DNA of 22,229 nucleotides, taken from positions 1 through 22,229 of the forward strand of contig JALURZ010000217.1 in NCBI GenBank assembly GCA_027058735.1, written 5' to 3'. The stretch's first letter is position 1. The number at the start of each line of letters is the position of its first letter. Shown here one piece after another: positions 1 to 7,656 of this stretch. The notes under the pieces are model-generated. The model had not been told where the DNA came from and made no database searches. It saw only the letters and a list, made by a program, of their open reading frames with translations. The position numbers and the translations under genes were made by a program. Source of the stretch: Hyphomicrobiales bacterium. Lineage in GTDB: Bacteria; Pseudomonadota; Alphaproteobacteria; Rhizobiales; JALURZ01.

Positions 1-90
1 GGGGGGGGCAAACTCCTGCGGGCGCGCTATCGCGCTTCCGTGCACTGTGCCAATCTGTTGCATGACGACGCCTCATGGGTGATGCTCGCG

Positions 91-120
91 TGCATCCTTC
101 TGCATTCTTCTGCATTGTTC
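91..120. repeat. Three tandem 10-bp repeats upstream of the two-component genes
   Basis: Three adjacent 10-bp units read TGCATCCTTC, TGCATTCTTC and TGCATTGTTC, with no gap between them. The spacing is about one helical turn, so each copy faces the same side of the DNA. OmpR/PhoB-family regulators are known to bind tandem direct repeats with 10-11 bp periodicity. The array lies 138 bp before the response-regulator start, so it is a candidate autoregulatory site. The repeat is directly visible; the binding role is inference. Confidence 0.55.
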
Positions 121-135
121 ATGTAGGCATGGTGT

Positions 136-211
136 GTAACGGATCGTTCACGCCGGACACGGCGTTTGGTAACGGACTGTCACGGGTCCCGGCAGCGTTA
201 TGATTCGTTAC
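136..211. promoter_or_regulatory. GTAACG repeat cluster in the response-regulator leader
   Basis: GTAACGGA occurs at 136-143 and again at 169-176, exactly 33 bp apart (about three helical turns). An inverted copy, CGTTAC, lies at 206-211. All three fall in the non-coding leader before the ATG at 258. They may be operator half-sites for the adjacent OmpR-like regulator or another activator. I could not place a convincing -35/-10 pair here. Confidence 0.4.
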
Positions 212-257
212 AATATTGTTGGCGTTTATCGCCTCGACGGGAGATACGGTCGCCCCC

Positions 258-1004
258 ATGAATGCACCGGGCGCAGAAAACGAAGCACACCTGCTGGTTG
301 TCGATGACGACCGGGAGATACGCGATCTGCTCGCGCGGTTTCTCAACAAGCACGGCTACCGGGTCACGACGGCGCGCGACGGCAAGGAGATGCGCCGCGC
401 CCTGGCGGACTGGCAGATCGATCTGGTCGTCCTCGATCTGATGCTGCCGGGCGAGGACGGCCTGTCCCTGTGCCGGGACCTGCGGGCCAGATCGCAGATT
501 CCCGTCATCATGCTGACGATGATGGGTGAGGAAACCGACCGGATCATCGGGCTGGAAATGGGAGCGGACGACTATTTGCCCAAGCCGTTCAATCCGCGCG
601 AACTGCTGGCGCGCCTGAAGGCGGTGCTGCGCCGCTCCAGGGGCGCCGCCGCGCCGCCGGCGGGGGGGCGGAAGATATTGTGCTTTTCGGGCTGGAAGCT
701 GGATCCGGGGCTGCGCCGCCTGCGCTCGCCCCAGGGGCTGATTGTCGATCTGAGCGCCGGCGAGTTCGATCTTCTGGTCGCATTCGCCGAGCATCCCCAG
801 CGCGTGCTCACCCGCGATCAGCTTCTGGATCTGACCCACGGCCGCTGCGAAGCGCCGTTCGAGCGCAGCATCGACATGCAGGTCAGCCGTCTGCGCCACA
901 AGATAGAAAAGGTCCCCAAGGCGCCCGAACTGATAAAGACCGTGCGCGGGGGGGGCTATGTTTTCACGGCAATCGTTACACACGATGAGACGGCTGATAC
1001 CTGA
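258..1004 (+). CDS. OmpR-family DNA-binding response regulator
   Basis: A 248-residue two-component response regulator. The N-terminal receiver domain (about residues 10-125) has the acidic cluster VVDDD (D16-D18), phosphoacceptor D60 in VVLDLMLPGEDG, a conserved Thr in IMLTMMG, and Lys in YLPKPF. The C-terminal winged helix (about 145-240) ends with RGGGYVFTA, typical of the OmpR/PhoB wing. ATG 258 is preferred over TTG 216 because the receiver begins a few residues after it; a GGGAGA lies upstream at a long spacing of about 13 nt. The gene overlaps the downstream histidine kinase by 20 bp, so the two are a cognate pair. The controlled genes cannot be read from the sequence; OmpR-like osmotic or envelope control is inferred by family only. 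Confidence 0.93.
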   Translation: MNAPGAENEAHLLVVDDDREIRDLLARFLNKHGYRVTTARDGKEMRRALADWQIDLVVLDLMLPGEDGLSLCRDLRARSQIPVIMLTMMGEETDRIIGLEMGADDYLPKPFNPRELLARLKAVLRRSRGAAAPPAGGRKILCFSGWKLDPGLRRLRSPQGLIVDLSAGEFDLLVAFAEHPQRVLTRDQLLDLTHGRCEAPFERSIDMQVSRLRHKIEKVPKAPELIKTVRGGGYVFTAIVTHDETADT

Positions 1005-2361
1005 CACCCTCGCCTCCAGGATGCTTCTGGTTCTTCTCTTGGGGCTGGCCGCCTCGCATCTGTTGAGCGTGGCCCTTTATTTCAACGATCGCACCAGCGC
1101 CCTGATATTCGCCGCCGGCAAGCAGACCGGGGAGAGGATCACGACCATCCAGCGTCTCATGGAGCAGGCGCCCAAAGCGGACCGGCAACGCATCGCGGAA
1201 CACGCGGATAATCCCGATCTTCACGTCACCTGGAGCGAGCAAAGCGCCCTGAAGGATCGCCAGTTCAATTCCGCAACACCCGATGTGCTGCGCGATGCGC
1301 TGCTGGCCCATCTGAAAAACGGTGCCGGACGGGTCTTCAGGCTGGGCTATTCGGACGACAGCCAGGCACCCGTCTGGCAGGCGCATATGCGCGAAAAGCC
1401 CGTTTCGCAGAGGCCGGGCCGGACCATGCTGATCTCCCTCCCGCTGAGCGACGGGAGCTGGCTGAACTTCGCCGCGCCGGTGGAGGCGCAATCATCCTTC
1501 TGGTCACTGCGCTTCGTGCTCTCAATGGGGGTCATGCTGCTGGGCGTGGGCATCTTTTCGATCCTGGCGGTACGCCATCTGATCAGGCCCCTTGAAACAT
1601 TCGCCGCCGCCGCCCACCGGCTCGGAACCGATGTCGGGGGGCCCGGAATACCCGAAAAGGGGCCGGCCGAAATACGTCAGGCGATACGGGCGTTCAACGA
1701 AATGCAGAACCGGATCCGGCGCTTCGTGGAAGACCGCACGCAGATGCTGGCGGCCATCTCCCATGACCTGGGCACCCCGCTCACGCGGTTACGGCTGCGC
1801 GCGGAGCTGGTGGAGGACCCGGACCAGCGCGAGAAGATGCTGGCCGATCTCGATGACATGGAAAAGATGGTGTCGCTGTCCCTGTCATTCGCGCGCGACG
1901 AGGCCACCAGCGAACCCCACGCGATGGTCGATCTCACAACCCTGCTGCAGCGCGTGTGCGACGATGCGGCCGACGCCGGACACACGGTCGCGCTGGACAC
2001 CGGCAAGACTGCCGTGCCGTTTGCATGCGGGTCCGTGGCGCTGCGCCGCGCGCTCGGCAATCTCATCGACAATGCGATCAAATACGGGCACCGGGCCCGG
2101 GTGTCGCTCACGCAATATGCGGACAACCTTGTGGTCACGATCGAGGACGACGGGCCGGGCATTCCCGAGGACCGCCGGGAAGATGTGTTCAAGCCGTTCA
2201 TCCGGCTTGAGGAATCGCGCAGCCGGGATACCGGCGGCACGGGCCTTGGGCTGACCGTCGCGCGCACGATCATCCACGCGCATGGCGGCGAAATCACACT
2301 GAACAACCGCAAGCAGGGGGGATTGAGCGTGGCGGTCACGCTTCCCGGCCGGAGCCTGTGA
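985..2361 (+). CDS. EnvZ-like membrane sensor histidine kinase
   Basis: A 458-residue inner-membrane sensor kinase. It has a TM helix at about 12-32, a periplasmic sensor region of about 140 residues, a second TM at about 175-196, then HAMP (about 197-249) and the HisKA dimerisation box with phosphorylated H260 in AAISHDLGTPLTRLR. The HATPase_c domain has the N box (LGNLIDNAIKYG), the G1 box (EDDGPGIPE) and the G2 box (GGTGLGLTVA). ATG 985 is preferred to ATG 958 because MRRL followed closely by the first helix resembles the EnvZ N-terminus, although 958 has a G-rich tract just upstream. The usual HDLRTPL reads HDLGTPL here. It overlaps the response-regulator gene. The signal sensed is unknown. 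Confidence 0.92.
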   Translation: MRRLIPDTLASRMLLVLLLGLAASHLLSVALYFNDRTSALIFAAGKQTGERITTIQRLMEQAPKADRQRIAEHADNPDLHVTWSEQSALKDRQFNSATPDVLRDALLAHLKNGAGRVFRLGYSDDSQAPVWQAHMREKPVSQRPGRTMLISLPLSDGSWLNFAAPVEAQSSFWSLRFVLSMGVMLLGVGIFSILAVRHLIRPLETFAAAAHRLGTDVGGPGIPEKGPAEIRQAIRAFNEMQNRIRRFVEDRTQMLAAISHDLGTPLTRLRLRAELVEDPDQREKMLADLDDMEKMVSLSLSFARDEATSEPHAMVDLTTLLQRVCDDAADAGHTVALDTGKTAVPFACGSVALRRALGNLIDNAIKYGHRARVSLTQYADNLVVTIEDDGPGIPEDRREDVFKPFIRLEESRSRDTGGTGLGLTVARTIIHAHGGEITLNNRKQGGLSVAVTLPGRSL

Positions 2362-2383
2362 ACAATCCGCCGAAAAGTCGCCG

Positions 2384-3592
2384 CTAGAGCGTGTCTTCGA
2401 CGGCGATCGCCGTACTTGCCTCAAGGGCATCGATCTCATCGCGGCTGTAGCCGAGCGAAATCAGAAATTCGCGGCTGCCCTCGCCGATGCGCGGCGGGCG
2501 CGGGGCGGACCGGAAGTCGTGGCCGCTCATGCGCAGGGGAATTCGGGGAAGCGGAACCGTGCGCCCGTCCTCCAGCACCGTATCGACCAGACCGCCACCC
2601 TCGACCAGTTGCGGGTCGCCGAACAAATCGTCCGGCCGGCGCACCGGCGCGAACGGAATGGCGGCGCGTTCGCACAAGGCGATCGCCTGCCCGGTGTCGA
2701 GATCATCGAACCGGGTCTGGATGCGGCGCAATAGATGCCGGCGATGGCGCCGGCGGCCATCGTTGCCGGCATATTGCGGCGCGCTTGCCAGATCGCCGAG
2801 CGCGAAGGCATGGCAGAACCGCGACCAGTGCCTGTCGCTGATGATCCCGACAAAGATCCGGTCTGCCGATCCGGTGGTGAACAGATCGTAGATCGCCCAT
2901 GGATTTTCGCCCTCCGGCATGGGCGGCGGGCTTTCCTGAGTGATGGCGGCGCCCGACATATGCTGGGCGACCAGAAAGGCGGTCGCCTCGAACAGGGAGG
3001 AGGTCACCTTCTGGCCCTTGCCGGTGGCCTGGCGTTCATACAGGGCCGCGACAATGCCGAGCGCACCGAATGTCGCGCCGAGAATATCGCTCACCGACGC
3101 GCCGGCGCGCAGCGGCCGTCCGGACGGGCCGGTCATATAGGCGAGGCCGCCCATCATCTGCACCAGATTGTCGAGGCTCGGACGGTTTTCGTATGGCCCC
3201 GGCATGAAGCCTTTCAGGGCGCAATAGACCAGCCGCGGATTGATGGCCGCGCAGTCGTCATAGCCAAAGCCCAGCCGCTCGAGCGCGCGGGGGCCGAAAT
3301 TCTCGACAAGAACATCGGCGCGGGCGATGGCGCGGCGCAGAATCTCCTTGCCGGCCTCGCGCTTGAGATCGACCGCCAGGCTTTTCTTGTTGCGGTTGAA
3401 AAAGTGAAACAGCCCGACCCCGAAACCGCCATAGCGCCGGGTGGCATCGCCATCGGGCGCCTTTTCCACCTTGATCACATCGGCGCCCATGTCCGCGAGC
3501 AGCAGACCGCAGGACGATCCCATCACCACATGGCTGAGTTCGATCACCTGGATGCCCGCAAGAGGCAGTCTGGAATGCCGCCCCCGCGTCAT
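2384..3592 (-). CDS. CaiB/BaiF (class III) CoA-transferase
   Basis: A 402-residue cytoplasmic CoA-transferase of the formyl-CoA/carnitine-CoA transferase family. These interlocked dimers move CoA between carboxylic acids through an Asp-acyl intermediate. Visible signatures are the N-terminal LAGIQVIELSHVV, the LLADMGADVIKVEKAP segment, NRNKKSLAVDLK, ENFGP, and the candidate nucleophile D141 in PSLDNLVQ, the position where Frc-type enzymes carry their Asp. Length is normal for the family. It is the last gene of the bkd operon, and its ATG overlaps the stop of the GntR gene (ATGA), so it is translationally coupled. Substrates are not predictable; the context suggests a branched-chain acyl-CoA as CoA donor (inference). 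It converges on the kinase gene across a 22-bp gap with no clear terminator. Confidence 0.9.
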   Translation of the reverse strand: MTRGRHSRLPLAGIQVIELSHVVMGSSCGLLLADMGADVIKVEKAPDGDATRRYGGFGVGLFHFFNRNKKSLAVDLKREAGKEILRRAIARADVLVENFGPRALERLGFGYDDCAAINPRLVYCALKGFMPGPYENRPSLDNLVQMMGGLAYMTGPSGRPLRAGASVSDILGATFGALGIVAALYERQATGKGQKVTSSLFEATAFLVAQHMSGAAITQESPPPMPEGENPWAIYDLFTTGSADRIFVGIISDRHWSRFCHAFALGDLASAPQYAGNDGRRRHRRHLLRRIQTRFDDLDTGQAIALCERAAIPFAPVRRPDDLFGDPQLVEGGGLVDTVLEDGRTVPLPRIPLRMSGHDFRSAPRPPRIGEGSREFLISLGYSRDEIDALEASTAIAVEDTL

Positions 3593-4362
3593 TGCGGCGG
3601 CCCCGCCGGACCGCCCGGCGCGGCCAGGGTGATCGATGTCTGATAGGCGTAGCGGTCGCCCCTCAAAAACAGATGGGTTACGGCGACAACGGTTCCCTCC
3701 GCGTCGGTGTAGACATTTTCAACGAAAAAGACCGGATCGCCGAAGCCCGCATCCAGAAGCGCGGCCAGATCGCGCTCAGCGACGCTGGCCTCGACAATCT
3801 GGTCCATTCGATGCAGCGTGATCCCCAGATCCTCGCGCATCACGTCGACGAAGTTGCGGTTGCCCGCCATCGAGCGTTCGTCGATGGCATCGAGCACCTG
3901 CGGCAGACCGAAATTGACATGGTAGGAGACCACATGCCCGCAGACCCGGCGGACCCGCCGCATGGTCCACAACGCGGCTTCCGGTGGCGCGCCGAGGATA
4001 GCCGAAACCGCGGCCGGGCCGGGTTTGTGCGATATCTCCAGGATTTTCTGCTCGATCGGCAGGCTCTTGCCGCTGGCGGTATCCACCCATTCGGCGAAGT
4101 TGCCCGAAACCGCGATTTTCATGCGCCGGCCAGGCGGCGCGGAGCGCACGATGGTTCCCACACCGCGTTGCCCGGCGAGCCAGCCTTCGTGCGACAGAAT
4201 GGCCAGCGCCTTGCGGATGGTGATGTTGCTCACCGAAAACAGCTTCTCCAGTTCAGCCGCGCTGGGGATGACTTCGCCCTGGCGATACTCGCCGTTGACG
4301 ATGCGCCGCCGCAAGGTATCGGCGACCTGACGGTATTGCGGAGAAGCGTTGGTTGCGTTCAT
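3589..4362 (-). CDS. GntR-family (HutC/UTRA type) transcriptional regulator
   Basis: A 257-residue regulator. The N-terminal winged helix-turn-helix (about residues 8-72) has the GntR signature PSAAELEKLFSVSNITIRKA and the wing GQRGVGTIV. The C-terminal UTRA ligand-binding domain (about 95-245) includes LWTMRRVRRVCGHVVSYHVNF and ends with the strand-rich TDAEGTVVAVTHLFLRGDRYAY. ATG 4362 is chosen over the longer ATG 4446 because it gives the standard GntR N-terminus and lies 13 nt after the leucine dehydrogenase stop. It is the fifth gene of the operon, so it probably represses its own transcription unit and responds to a pathway acid or acyl-CoA. The GTATA-N4-TATAC palindrome over the operon promoter is its best candidate operator. 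The effector is unknown. Confidence 0.9.
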   Translation of the reverse strand: MNATNASPQYRQVADTLRRRIVNGEYRQGEVIPSAAELEKLFSVSNITIRKALAILSHEGWLAGQRGVGTIVRSAPPGRRMKIAVSGNFAEWVDTASGKSLPIEQKILEISHKPGPAAVSAILGAPPEAALWTMRRVRRVCGHVVSYHVNFGLPQVLDAIDERSMAGNRNFVDVMREDLGITLHRMDQIVEASVAERDLAALLDAGFGDPVFFVENVYTDAEGTVVAVTHLFLRGDRYAYQTSITLAAPGGPAGPPQ

Positions 4363-4375
4363 GGGGCTTGAGCGG

Positions 4376-5413
4376 TCAGGGGCGAAACCGTTGCTCGGCG
4401 AGACGATCCGCCGCCTCATGGCTCGGCACCGCGTTCCGCTCCGCATATTCGAGGATCTCCACGCAGGTCTCCCTGATTCTCATGACGTTTTTCTCAACCT
4501 CGGCGGGGTCATGACGGTACCATTCCGCGGCGCAACTGATCAGCCCGCCGCCATTGGCCACATAGTCGGGCAGATAGACGATGCCACGCTCCGCCAGCAT
4601 CTGGCCGTGGCGTTCACCGGCTAGTTGATTGTTGGCGGCACCCGCGATCACCTTCGCCTTGAGTTGCGGAATTGTTTCATCGTTGAGAACAGCACCCATG
4701 GCGCAGGGCGCGAACACGTCCGCCTCGAGCGCGAAAATCTCGTCCGGCGCGACGCTTGCCGCGCCATGCCGTTCGACGACGCGCTCCAGGTTGTCCGCGA
4801 AAATGTCGCAGACGGTGAGCTCGGCGCCGGCCTCCGCCAACAGGGCGCACAGGCGCGCGCCCACATTGCCAACGCCCTGAACCGCCACCCGCACCCCCTT
4901 CAGTGATGTGGTCGCGAATGCCCTTTCGACACCGGCATCGATCGCCTGATAAACGCCCAGCGCCGTCATCGGGGCCGGGTCGCCATAGCCGCCATCCTGC
5001 TTGCGCAGGCAACTGACGAATTTTGTCTCTTTCCTTATTTCCGCCATGTCGAGCGGATTGGTGCCGATATCCTCGCCGGTGATGTAACGCCCCCCCAGGC
5101 TGTCGATCCACCGCCCCATGGCGTGCAGCAGTTCGGGGCGCTTGTCTTTATGGGCATCGGCGATGATGACGGATTTTCCGCCCCCAAGCTCGACCCCCAC
5201 CATGGCCGCCTTGTAGGTCATGCCGCGCGACAGGCGCAGCACGTCGCGCAGTGCCTCGGCTTCGGTTGCATAGGGCCACATGCGGCAGCCCCCCAGGGAC
5301 GGCCCCAGGTTGGTGTTGTGGATCGCGATGATCGCCCGCAGGCCCGCCGGGCGGTCGTTCACGAACAACACCTGTTCGTGCTCGTCGAAATCGGGAGAAT
5401 CGAAGACAGCCAA
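4376..5413 (-). CDS. bcd: Leucine dehydrogenase (Glu/Leu/Phe/Val dehydrogenase family)
   Basis: A 345-residue NAD-dependent enzyme that oxidatively deaminates leucine, valine and isoleucine to 2-oxo acids, feeding the BCKDH encoded upstream. The start is placed at TTG 5413: an AAGGAG lies 7 nt upstream, and this numbering puts the substrate and catalytic lysines at K68 (GMTYKAAM) and K80 (GGGKSVI), the same numbers as in Bacillus leucine dehydrogenase. ATG 5440 has no Shine-Dalgarno and adds nine residues. The cofactor fold carries VQGVGNVGARL, followed by the conserved segments AGAANNQL and LPDYVANGGGL. It lies 66 bp after the E2 stop, separated by a 15-codon mini-ORF. In Bacillus the same enzyme also sits in the bkd operon. 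Confidence 0.93.
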   Translation of the reverse strand: MAVFDSPDFDEHEQVLFVNDRPAGLRAIIAIHNTNLGPSLGGCRMWPYATEAEALRDVLRLSRGMTYKAAMVGVELGGGKSVIIADAHKDKRPELLHAMGRWIDSLGGRYITGEDIGTNPLDMAEIRKETKFVSCLRKQDGGYGDPAPMTALGVYQAIDAGVERAFATTSLKGVRVAVQGVGNVGARLCALLAEAGAELTVCDIFADNLERVVERHGAASVAPDEIFALEADVFAPCAMGAVLNDETIPQLKAKVIAGAANNQLAGERHGQMLAERGIVYLPDYVANGGGLISCAAEWYRHDPAEVEKNVMRIRETCVEILEYAERNAVPSHEAADRLAEQRFRP

Positions 5414-5417
5414 GTCG

Positions 5418-5465
5418 TTACTCCTTGTCTGCGGGTTCATGATACTGGCGGGATGCCTGGTCCAT
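5418..5465 (-). CDS. 15-codon mini-ORF between E2 and leucine dehydrogenase
   Basis: This short frame reads MDQASRQYHEPADKE and then TAA. Its ATG has a strong AAAGGAG starting right after the E2 stop codon, with 8 nt between GGAG and ATG. The last codons AAG GAG TAA contain the AAGGAG that serves the TTG start of leucine dehydrogenase. Ribosomes ending here would therefore sit on that site, which suggests translational coupling. It has no Leu, Ile or Val codons, so it does not look like an attenuation leader. Whether the peptide itself matters is unknown. Confidence 0.4.
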   Translation of the reverse strand: MDQASRQYHEPADKE

Positions 5466-5479
5466 GCCTGTTGCTCCTT

Positions 5480-6667
5480 TCAGTCGGCGGCCAGCGCCTG
5501 GCCCGGGCTTTCGATATGATCGGCCATGTCGTTGACGAAGGCCAGCGCACCGGCGCCGTCGATGAACCGGTGATCAAACGAAAGGCTGCAACTGACCATC
5601 GCTCCGACCCCCGGCGCGCCGTTGTCCACACGCACCTGATCGGTGATCCGCGAAACCCACAGGATCGCGGCCTGCGGGGCGTTGATGATGGGGCGGGTCG
5701 AGGTGATGGTGGCGCGTTCCAGCCCGCCGGTGTTGGACAGCGTGAAGGTTCCGCCGCGCATGTCGCCAGGCCGCAGCGCGCCGTCGCGCCCGCGCCCGAT
5801 TGCCGCCGCCAGTTGTTCCGCGAGCGCAAACAGCGATATCCGGTTGACCCGCCTTACGACAGGCACCAGCAGGCCGCGCTCGCTGGCCAGCGCGATGCCC
5901 AGATTGACGTCCTTGTGAAGCACCAGCCGGCATTGGTCCTCATCGATCGTGGCGTTGAGGCGCGGGTGCTCGCTCAGCGCCGCGGCGGCGCATTTGGCGA
6001 ACAGCGCCGTCGGCGACAGCCGGAGGCCGCGGGCTTCGGCCTTTGGCGCCAGTTTGTCCAGCAGGGTGCAAAACCCATCGGCGCGGGCCTCGAAATTTAT
6101 CGTCGAATGGGCAAGCACATGGACCGACTGGGACATGCGCTCGGCCATGGCCAGCCCGACGCCGTCGGCGGCTTCACCGCGGGCCGCCCCGCCCCGGCTT
6201 TGCGCCGCCGCCTCCACATCGCCGCGCAAAATGCGGCCCCGGGGCCCGCTTCCCGATACATCGCTCAGCGCAACGCCCAGTTCGCGCGCGTATTTGCGCG
6301 TTGACGGCGCGGCCAGGATTTGCCCCGTGGCCGATGGGCCGGGCCGGCGCGGCTTTTCCTTGGCCTTTGGCTTTGCTTTTGCCTTGGCGGTGGTGGCCGG
6401 GCCTGCGGTTTTGTCGGCCGCCGGTTCGCCCCGGGTCTCGATGCGCAAGAACACCGAGCCCACCTTGATCGTGTCGCCGGGCTCCCAGCACAATTCCGCA
6501 ATCGTGCCGGAACGGGGCGATGGGAGTTCCACATCGACCTTGTCGGTGCTGATGGTGGCGACTTCCTCACCCTCCTTGATCCGGTCGCCGGCCTTGACCG
6601 ACCAGTTGATCAGGCGCGCTTCTGAAATGCCCTCGCCGATATCTGGAAGAATGAACTCATAGATCAA
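5480..6667 (-). CDS. bkdB: Branched-chain 2-oxo acid dehydrogenase E2 (dihydrolipoamide acyltransferase)
   Basis: A 395-residue E2 core protein that transfers the branched acyl group from lipoamide to CoA. It has one lipoyl domain (residues 1-77) with lipoylated K43 in STDKVDVELPSP. A flexible Ala/Lys/Pro linker (about 83-112) follows, then a peripheral-subunit-binding domain (about 117-152, APSTRKYARELGV). The catalytic acyltransferase domain (about 165-390) carries the H-x3-D-G motif at H366 and D370. The start is TTG 6667: it overlaps the E1beta stop (TTGA), has GGAG 8 nt upstream, and opens directly on the lipoyl-domain strand. ATG 6730 would add 21 residues of out-of-frame E1beta sequence. 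The subunit-binding domain implies recruitment of an E3 that is not encoded in this window. Confidence 0.93.
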   Translation of the reverse strand: MIYEFILPDIGEGISEARLINWSVKAGDRIKEGEEVATISTDKVDVELPSPRSGTIAELCWEPGDTIKVGSVFLRIETRGEPAADKTAGPATTAKAKAKPKAKEKPRRPGPSATGQILAAPSTRKYARELGVALSDVSGSGPRGRILRGDVEAAAQSRGGAARGEAADGVGLAMAERMSQSVHVLAHSTINFEARADGFCTLLDKLAPKAEARGLRLSPTALFAKCAAAALSEHPRLNATIDEDQCRLVLHKDVNLGIALASERGLLVPVVRRVNRISLFALAEQLAAAIGRGRDGALRPGDMRGGTFTLSNTGGLERATITSTRPIINAPQAAILWVSRITDQVRVDNGAPGVGAMVSCSLSFDHRFIDGAGALAFVNDMADHIESPGQALAAD

Positions 6668-7656
6668 TGCTCGAACTCCATGATGCGCTCGATCGCGATG
6701 CGGATGCGCCCGGCATCGGGGCGGTAGCACTCATCGCCGATGGAAAAGTGATAGGGAACATCGGGCGCGGCGACCCGCAGGACCGGGGTGTGCAGATAGC
6801 CGAAGGCCTTTTCCTGGATCACCGCCGCCAGTTCCGCGCCAAACCCGAGGCTCAAGGGCGCTTCGTGCACGATGACCGCGCGCCCGGTCTTTGTGACCGA
6901 GTCCAGGATGCAGCCGATATCGTAAGGGATCAGGCAGCGCAGGTCGATGATCTCAACATCGATCCCGGTTTGCGCGGCCAGATCGTCGGCCACCTTCGCC
7001 ACCTGATGGCGAATGGGTCCATAGGTCAGCACGCTCACGTCTTGGCCTGCGCGCACCACCTCGGCCCTGCCGATTTCGGCGGCTTGCCCGTCGAGAACGA
7101 TCTCGTCCGACAAGGCGCGGTAAAGCGGCACCGGCTCGACCAGCAGCACCGGGTCGGGATCGCGGATGGCGGCGATCATCATGCGGTAGGCATCGTCCAC
7201 GGTGGCGGGCGTCAGGATCTTGATGCCGCCCTGGTGGACGAAATAGGCCTCGCAGCTTTGCGAGTGCCAGAAGCCGCCCTTGATGCCGCCATAGGACGGC
7301 GAACGGATGACCATGGGACAACTGTACTGGCCCCCCGATGCCCAGCGATAGCGGGTGGCGCAAAACATGATGTGTTCAAAGGCGTCGTGAATAAAGCCGG
7401 AAAACTGGATTTCGACGATCGGCCGCAGACCATAGAGCGCCATGCCGACCGCGTGCGCGACGATGCCTTTTTCATCGAGCGGCGTGTCGATCACACGTGC
7501 GGAACCGAAGCGCTGCTGCAACCCGCTCGTGGTGCGGAAAATGCCCCCGGCCCGCCCGACGTCCTCGCCCATGAGAACGACATCGGCATCGCTCTCCAAC
7601 TCATGGGCCATGCCGGCATTGAGGGCTTCCATGACATTCAGGCGCCGCGCCTTCAT
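6664..7656 (-). CDS. bkdA2: Branched-chain 2-oxo acid dehydrogenase E1 subunit beta
   Basis: A 330-residue transketolase-like beta subunit of the thiamine-diphosphate-dependent decarboxylase. Typical features are the N-terminal LNVMEALNAGMAHELESD, the segment VVLMGEDVGRAGGIFRTT, DTPLDEKGIVAHAVGMAL, the FSGFIHDAFEHI region, and a C-terminal transketolase domain beginning near VSVLTYGPI with IIDLRCLIPYD and VHEAPLSLGFGAEL. ATG 7656 overlaps the E1alpha stop (ATGA), so it is preferred to an ORF start at 7842 that would run through E1alpha in another frame. It forms the alpha2-beta2 E1 with the preceding gene; translation is coupled on both sides. Confidence 0.94.
   Translation of the reverse strand: MKARRLNVMEALNAGMAHELESDADVVLMGEDVGRAGGIFRTTSGLQQRFGSARVIDTPLDEKGIVAHAVGMALYGLRPIVEIQFSGFIHDAFEHIMFCATRYRWASGGQYSCPMVIRSPSYGGIKGGFWHSQSCEAYFVHQGGIKILTPATVDDAYRMMIAAIRDPDPVLLVEPVPLYRALSDEIVLDGQAAEIGRAEVVRAGQDVSVLTYGPIRHQVAKVADDLAAQTGIDVEIIDLRCLIPYDIGCILDSVTKTGRAVIVHEAPLSLGFGAELAAVIQEKAFGYLHTPVLRVAAPDVPYHFSIGDECYRPDAGRIRIAIERIMEFEH

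Noticed and set aside
1..8. Run of eight G at the window start
   Set aside because: A homopolymer at the edge with no context; nothing can be concluded.
198..1007. 269-codon open frame on the - strand
   Set aside because: Antisense to the response regulator, whose receiver and winged-helix motifs are complete.
5418..5465. Mini-ORF as a branched-chain amino acid attenuation leader
   Set aside because: It encodes no Leu, Ile or Val, and no terminator hairpin follows it. Translational coupling fits better.
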